A stretch of DNA of 64,000 nucleotides from Bacteroidales bacterium (lineage in GTDB: Bacteria; Bacteroidota; Bacteroidia; Bacteroidales; JAGOPY01), in contig JAGOPY010000007.1 of assembly GCA_017991835.1 (NCBI GenBank), positions 1-64,000 on the forward strand, written 5' to 3'. A program made the position numbers and the translations under genes. Shown here piece by piece: positions 59,688 to 64,000 of the stretch. Each line of letters starts with the position of its first letter. The first letter of the stretch is position 1. The notes under the pieces were generated by a model. It was not told the origin of the DNA. It saw only the letters and a list, made by a program, of their open reading frames with translations, and searched no databases.

Positions 59688-60827
59688 ATGGAATGGCGTG
59701 ATCAAATAAGTTATCCCTATCAAGAGGGAGAGGGTTATATAACGATACCCTTATACGAATCGCTGATAGATGGAGGAAATACAGAAGCTGAACTCTCCGA
59801 TATTGAATCTGCAGAAACTGAAGACATGTGGGCATTAAGAAGCCAGCTTTTAGGCCATTCGCCGCATCTTTCTCAGGAGGTACTCAGGGCTGCTTCTGAG
59901 CGGCCAGATGTGTTTCCGGATGAGGTGTTACTTGATATCCTATCGGCTAATCCCGACGAGTTGGATAAGGATACTCTACTTAGTTTTCTTGAACAAAAAG
60001 AGAATCCCCTGCCGGGTTATATGCTGGAAATCCTAAGGCAGGTAGCAAATGGTGTGACTTATAAAACTATCCTTCAGGAAGAACTGGCTGGTTACCATGC
60101 GGCTAAAATCCAGGCCGCACAGGATATTATCAGGAGTATTCTGTATGATACCGTTTTTGATGTCGATGAGTACCGCTCCTGGTTGGATAACTTAGGAGGG
60201 ATGGAGGCAGATAAGAAAATCATTGCTGCTTATTTGTATGAGAATGATACATTTAGCGCACTGGAGTTACTGGATTTAACCGCCGATATTTATTATCTTG
60301 GAGGTCAGGAATTAGATGAATATAATGATTACAGATCTCTTTTGGAACTACAAATCGGATGGAAGGCTGAAGGAAAATCAGTGCTGCAACTCGATAGTCT
60401 CGATATCGGTTTGCTGGAGGATTATGCCATCAACGAATCATCCCAGGCGGGAAACATAGCCAGGAATATCCTGGAATATACAAATTACCAGCATTATTGC
60501 AATTGTCTTGAAAATACAGACAGCTCATTTTACAAAAGTGCACGGATAGATCCATCATATAAAGCTGATAATCAGGACGGAATATTTGTTTCCGTTAAAC
60601 CGAATCCGGCAAAAACATGGATAGCAATTAATTATGAACTACCGAATGAAGGATCTATGGGAATGTTAACTATTTCAGATGTTTCCGGAAGAATGATCAG
60701 CGAAATAATTGTTTCGGGTAAGACAGGACAAAAAGTGATAAATACAGGTTCTCTGGAACCTGGTATCTATTACTATTCGCTTTCTGTATCAGGAGTTCAA
60801 AAGGCCGGAAAGTTTATTATTCAATAG
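59688..60827 (+). CDS. C-terminal fragment of a T9SS surface protein, no signal peptide
   Basis: 379 residues starting MEWRDQISYPYQEGEG with no signal peptide or hydrophobic start. The helical region (LLGHSPHLSQEVLRAASERPDVFPDEVLLDILSANPDE and what follows) resembles the pre-terminal part of very large Bacteroidota surface proteins. The end is a type A sorting domain (VSVKPNPAKTWIAI, ISDVSGRMISEII, LEPGIYYYSLSVSG, GKFIIQ). The T9SS needs Sec export first, so this chain should stay in the cytoplasm unless a start was missed. It has an intact promoter and terminator. I read it as a gene remnant still transcribed. Confidence 0.75.
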   Translation: MEWRDQISYPYQEGEGYITIPLYESLIDGGNTEAELSDIESAETEDMWALRSQLLGHSPHLSQEVLRAASERPDVFPDEVLLDILSANPDELDKDTLLSFLEQKENPLPGYMLEILRQVANGVTYKTILQEELAGYHAAKIQAAQDIIRSILYDTVFDVDEYRSWLDNLGGMEADKKIIAAYLYENDTFSALELLDLTADIYYLGGQELDEYNDYRSLLELQIGWKAEGKSVLQLDSLDIGLLEDYAINESSQAGNIARNILEYTNYQHYCNCLENTDSSFYKSARIDPSYKADNQDGIFVSVKPNPAKTWIAINYELPNEGSMGMLTISDVSGRMISEIIVSGKTGQKVINTGSLEPGIYYYSLSVSGVQKAGKFIIQ

Positions 60828-60841
60828 AAATTATTTAATTT

Positions 60842-60875
60842 AAAGGTGCTATGAACATGGATTCATAGCACCTTT
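60842..60875 (+). terminator. Strong intrinsic terminator
   Basis: A perfect 14-bp stem (60842-60855 with 60862-60875) around CATGGA, the 3' arm ending CACCTTTT. It follows the stop codon at 60827 by 14 bases. The next gene starts only 15 bases later, leaving no room for a promoter between them other than the hairpin itself. Confidence 0.85.
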
Positions 60876-60889
60876 TGCAATATCCTGTG

Positions 60890-62818
60890 ATGATGAAAAT
60901 TATAATCTCAATAACACTCTTTCTATTAAATTGTCTTTCTTCATGGGCCCAGATTGAGATAATCATGTGGCAAAAATGCCTGGGCACAGATGAAGTTTGC
61001 AATCACGCAAATGCTGTCGAATCATCCGGTTCTGGTTACTTGTTTGGTATTCATCTTTGTAAAGATGGGCCTGGTGTTTCAAATTATCATTCAGGAGCTG
61101 ATTCATGGATAGTAAGTACTGACCAGTCTGGAAATATCCTTTGGGAAAGATGCTATGGAGGAAGTAACATGGATATTCCTCAAAAAATCGTCAGAATTAA
61201 TGACCATGAATATTACTTATTAAATAATGCTTCCTCCACTGATGGTGATATTCAAAACGGCAGAACCGGCAATTTCTGGATTGTAAAAATCAATGATACC
61301 GGAGAAATTCTTTGGGAAAATAGTTATGGCGGTTCCATCATCGGTGAAGAGGTGAGGGATGCTATCCTTTTACCGGATAACGGCCTTTTGATGATGGGCA
61401 GGATCAGTTCCATGGGCGGAGATATTACAACGCACTATGGAGACATGGATATTTGGTTATGCAGGATCGACTCTACCGGTACCATTGTCTGGCAGAAAAC
61501 CTTTGGGAACCAGGCCAGGGACAACGCCTTAAAGATCAAACTGACAGCCGATAATACCGTGTTGATGATCGGTGCGCATTATGAACCGGGTGGAATGATC
61601 GATTGCCAGGTAATAGAACAATATGGTTCCGATGTTTGGATGCTGGAAATGGATCTGCACGGAACGATTCAAAATCAATGGTGTTATGGTGGAAGCGCTG
61701 ACGACCTGGGTAGGGATGTCATCAAAATAGCAGATGGATATGTATTCGTTGCCAGCACAAATTCAAATGATGGAGATGTAAGTGGTTTGCACGGTTCACA
61801 AGGTGAGTATGAAGCCACTGATATTTGGGCCGTAAAAATAGATCTTTGCGGCAATATAATATGGCAAAGGTGCCTGGGAGGATTGGCCTCAGAATGGCCG
61901 GTATATTTAACTCAGACAGACGATAGCGGATTCATCATAATTGGCAATGCTTTTTCACTTGATGGCGATGTTACAGGGAATCATTCATTGTTTGATTACT
62001 ATTCCGATATATGGGTTGTAAAACTCACAGGAGACGGTGAACTTCAATGGAATCATTGTTTTGGCGGTATGAGTACAGAAAGGTTCTGGGGAATCCATTC
62101 GGTATTGAAAAAAGATGATTACAACTATGTGATCGGGGCAAATGCCAATTACCTCAGCGACGATGTCGAATGTGATTTGTTTCCGAATGATCTTCAATAT
62201 AACGCCTGGCTGCTCGAAATCAAGGACTGCGATTATTACAAGCCGCATGTGCCAGTCATTACGTCCGGGCCGGATACGGTCTGTTCCACTGTTACGGCCA
62301 CATCCGTCTATTCCCTCGATACGGCAAAATGGGCAACGGGCTATGAATGGCTGCTGATACCGGCAGAAGCAGGAGCCATAACCGGTGATTCATTATCAGC
62401 GGAAATCACCTGGAACCTCACCTATGAAGGCGCTACCGAACTTAAAGCCCGCGGAACAAACGACTGTGGGTACTCTGAATGGTCGGAAACGCGGTGCGTA
62501 CGGGTGCATACGTGCCTGGGAATTGAGGAAGAGGAGACGGGGAGACCGGGAGACAAGGAGACGGGGAGAGGGTTGGAGATATGGCCGAATCCTGCAACAG
62601 GGATTGTCGATTGTCGATGGTCGATGGTCGATTTTCGAGGGGATTTGTCATTGATGATTTACGATGTTTTCGGGAGGGAAATCCGGCAAATAGATATTCC
62701 GGATACCGACCATGAAATTAAGTTGACTGTCGAAGATTTTGTGCCGGGGTTGTATCTGGTCGTTCTTAAAGATGAAAATAACATCATCGGAAGCGCCAAA
62801 ATGGTTGTTTCGAGATAG
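60890..62818 (+). CDS. Secreted T9SS substrate with propeller-like repeats
   Basis: 642 residues from ATG 60890 or 641 from 60893 (MKIIISITLFLLNCLSSWAQ, signal peptide). Six or seven repeats of the form GSGYLFGIHLCKDG...GADSWIVSTDQSGNILWERCYGGS span residues 30-440. A PKD/Ig-like module follows (VPVITSGPDTVCSTVTATSVYSL). The sorting domain (IWPNPATGIVDCRWSM ... IYDVFGREIRQIDI ... VPGLYLVVLKDENN) ends the chain. Between the module and the sorting domain is a Glu/Gly/Arg-rich linker coded by GGAGACGGGGAGACC words, and a second word run (GTCGATGGTCGATGG) lies inside the sorting domain: spacer-like sequence in a coding frame. Confidence 0.87.
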   Translation: MMKIIISITLFLLNCLSSWAQIEIIMWQKCLGTDEVCNHANAVESSGSGYLFGIHLCKDGPGVSNYHSGADSWIVSTDQSGNILWERCYGGSNMDIPQKIVRINDHEYYLLNNASSTDGDIQNGRTGNFWIVKINDTGEILWENSYGGSIIGEEVRDAILLPDNGLLMMGRISSMGGDITTHYGDMDIWLCRIDSTGTIVWQKTFGNQARDNALKIKLTADNTVLMIGAHYEPGGMIDCQVIEQYGSDVWMLEMDLHGTIQNQWCYGGSADDLGRDVIKIADGYVFVASTNSNDGDVSGLHGSQGEYEATDIWAVKIDLCGNIIWQRCLGGLASEWPVYLTQTDDSGFIIIGNAFSLDGDVTGNHSLFDYYSDIWVVKLTGDGELQWNHCFGGMSTERFWGIHSVLKKDDYNYVIGANANYLSDDVECDLFPNDLQYNAWLLEIKDCDYYKPHVPVITSGPDTVCSTVTATSVYSLDTAKWATGYEWLLIPAEAGAITGDSLSAEITWNLTYEGATELKARGTNDCGYSEWSETRCVRVHTCLGIEEEETGRPGDKETGRGLEIWPNPATGIVDCRWSMVDFRGDLSLMIYDVFGREIRQIDIPDTDHEIKLTVEDFVPGLYLVVLKDENNIIGSAKMVVSR

Positions 62819-62911
62819 ACGATCTTTTTCAACAGGCGAAACCTCGATCAGACGAACAGACGATATTCGATTTTATTGGGTAGTGCTATGGCTGTAAGAA
62901 AATTTTATCCC

Positions 62912-63055
62912 CTACGGGGAAATATTTCTTTATGCTATTGATCCTGCTACAGTATTTTATCGCCTACGGCGAAAACCATTAATCTACGGGGAAATATTTC
63001 CTTTTGCTATTGATCCTGCTACAGTATTTTATCGCCTACGGCGAAAACCGTTAAT
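62912..63055. repeat. 72-bp tandem duplication with CTACGG palindromes
   Basis: Two near-identical 72-bp units (62912-62983, 62984-63055), each holding the palindrome CGCC-TAC-GGCG; the related CCCC-TAC-GGGG is complete only at 62909-62919. Outer stem bases differ but complement each other. The spacer 62819-63240 has no gene. Confidence 0.85.
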
Positions 63056-63062
63056 CTATTCC

Positions 63063-63082
63063 CCGACGGATTTACCCGTCGG
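63063..63082. repeat. CCGACGG-ATTTAC-CCGTCGG hairpin
   Basis: A 7-bp perfect stem; second copy of the element at 28151-28170. A partial third copy, CACCGACGGATTTC, is at 63100-63113. Confidence 0.8.
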
Positions 63083-63125
63083 AAGAAAACCCCTCTTTCA
63101 CCGACGGATTTCTTTCAAACTATCC

Positions 63126-63210
63126 CAAATCGCCAAATCGCCAAATCGCCAAATCGTCAAATCGCCCAATCGTCAAATCGCCCAATCGTCAAATCGCCCA
63201 ATCGTCAAAT
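63126..63210. repeat. CAAATCGCC tandem words upstream of ruvB
   Basis: About nine copies of an 8-10 base unit, CAAATCGCC / CAAATCGTC / CCAATCGT, ending just before the ruvB -7 box. Copy number could vary and shift the promoter context. Confidence 0.85.
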
Positions 63211-63214
63211 TAAT

Positions 63215-63222
63215 TACCTTTG
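63215..63222 (+). promoter_or_regulatory. ruvB -7 box
   Basis: TACCTTTG, an exact TAnnTTTG match, 18 bases before the ATG at 63241. The -33 region falls within the tandem CAAATCGCC words. Confidence 0.5.
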
Positions 63223-63240
63223 ACATAAATTCTCATTCCG

Positions 63241-64000
63241 ATGAACGACAACCTCGACGCTTCCGGAAAATCATTCTCGCCGGCGGAACAAGAAGCGGAA
63301 CAGGCGCTGCGGCCGGCCGATTTCACCAATTTCGCCGGGCAGCAGAACGTCAAGGAAAACCTGTCGGTCTTCGTTCAGGCCGCCCGCCAGCGCGGCGAAG
63401 CGCTCGACCATGTGCTGCTGCACGGCCCGCCCGGACTGGGCAAAACAACGCTGTCGTATATCATCGCCAACGAGCTGGGTGTCAATATCCGCATCTCCTC
63501 GGGGCCGGTGCTCGACAAACCGGGCGACCTGGCCGGCCTGCTGACCAACCTCGAGCCCAATGATGTGCTGTTCATCGACGAGATCCACCGCCTGAGCCCT
63601 GTGGTGGAAGAATACCTGTACTCTGCCATGGAAGACTACCGGATCGATATCATGATCGAGACGGGGCCCAATGCGCGCAGCGTGCAGATCAAGCTGAATC
63701 CGTTCACCCTTGTGGGCGCCACCACCCGCTCGGGCCTGCTGACCGCCCCGCTCCGGTCGCGTTTCGGTATCAACCTCCGCCTGGCTTACTACGACGCGGC
63801 CACCCTCGAAGCCATCCTCTACCGCAGCGCCCGCATCCTGAATGTGCCAATTGCAAAGGAAGCCGCCCGCGAAATCGCCCGCCGCAGCCGCGGTACGCCC
63901 CGTATCGCCAACCTGCTCCTGCGCCGCGTGAGGGACTTTGCCCAGATCAAAGGCGACGGCACCATCACCATCAATATCGCACAGATGGCCCTGAAAGCGC
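63241..64000 (+). CDS. ruvB: Holliday junction branch-migration ATPase RuvB (5' part)
   Basis: 253 residues are visible before the window ends; the full protein is about 340. The family block [19 protein letters not shown], Walker [10 protein letters not shown] (about 60-68), Walker [11 protein letters not shown], the sensor [18 protein letters not shown] and the arginine-rich small domain ([18 protein letters not shown]) are all present. RuvB forms the hexameric motor that moves Holliday junctions with RuvA. The missing part is the C-terminal winged-helix domain. Confidence 0.96.
   Translation, partial: MNDNLDASGKSFSPAEQEAEQALRPADFTNFAGQQNVKENLSVFVQAARQRGEALDHVLLHGPPGLGKTTLSYIIANELGVNIRISSGPVLDKPGDLAGLLTNLEPNDVLFIDEIHRLSPVVEEYLYSAMEDYRIDIMIETGPNARSVQIKLNPFTLVGATTRSGLLTAPLRSRFGINLRLAYYDAATLEAILYRSARILNVPIAKEAAREIARRSRGTPRIANLLLRRVRDFAQIKGDGTITINIAQMALKA

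Overview
The window is a stretch of a Bacteroidota chromosome, most likely from the Bacteroidales or a close relative. The evidence is the TAnnTTTG-type -7 promoter boxes, the type IX secretion (T9SS) components and C-terminal sorting domains, LytS/LytTR two-component pairs with beta-propeller sensors, a bacterial geranylgeranylglyceryl phosphate synthase, and a Bacteroidota-type biotin-dependent carboxylase operon. No rRNA, CRISPR array, integrase or intact insertion sequence is visible. The first bases hold the end of an upstream gene, and the last gene (ruvB) runs off the right edge.

Layout. 1-11.8 kb: peptidases (M14, C69), Ogt repair methyltransferase, a thioredoxin-like protein, a YfcC carrier, an unknown 389-aa protein, a PurF-type amidotransferase, a HIT protein and GreA. 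10.7-19.9 kb: a leftward envelope operon with a TonB-dependent receptor, a 1.4-kb-residue secreted protein and a PorV/PorQ-family barrel. 20-25 kb: a sensor kinase/LytTR regulator pair, a small membrane protein and a lipoprotein. 25-35.2 kb: AhcY, phosphopantetheinyl transferase, GGGP synthase, then a translationally coupled trio: dipeptidyl peptidase IV, a DUF4838 protein, and an EEP hydrolase fused to a PNGase F-like region. 35.2-39.4 kb: RbfA and a three-gene biotin carboxylase / biotin carrier / carboxyltransferase operon. 39.4-43.3 kb: small lipoprotein and MORN genes, a T9SS substrate, and wreckage of an EamA transporter.

43.3-55.7 kb is the accessory region. A heavy-metal RND efflux operon (His-rich leader protein, adaptor, pump, TolC channel) follows a restriction-modification locus on the same strand. 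In that locus one large type IIG/ISP-like enzyme appears cut into two open reading frames, with a complete DUF1016 (YhcG-like) PD-(D/E)XK nuclease gene between the halves. Next to it sits a DUF4143-type ATPase gene flanked by about 57-bp direct repeats. 55.7-64 kb: tRNA-Arg(CCG), class II aldolase, a USP-SPOR-USP operon, a T9SS-substrate fragment lacking a signal peptide, a second T9SS substrate and ruvB.

The most unusual theme is repeats. Spacers are filled with reiterated short words, and several families of small palindromes occur. Two families also lie in frame inside genes: GAGATGG(A/C)GTCTC in ogt, and GTCCAGCAACTTGCTGGAC in the DUF1016 gene and in the C-terminal half of the restriction enzyme. 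Palindromes near the split junction keep the same fold while changing sequence on both arms. Whether the split enzyme still assembles with the embedded nuclease is the main open question.
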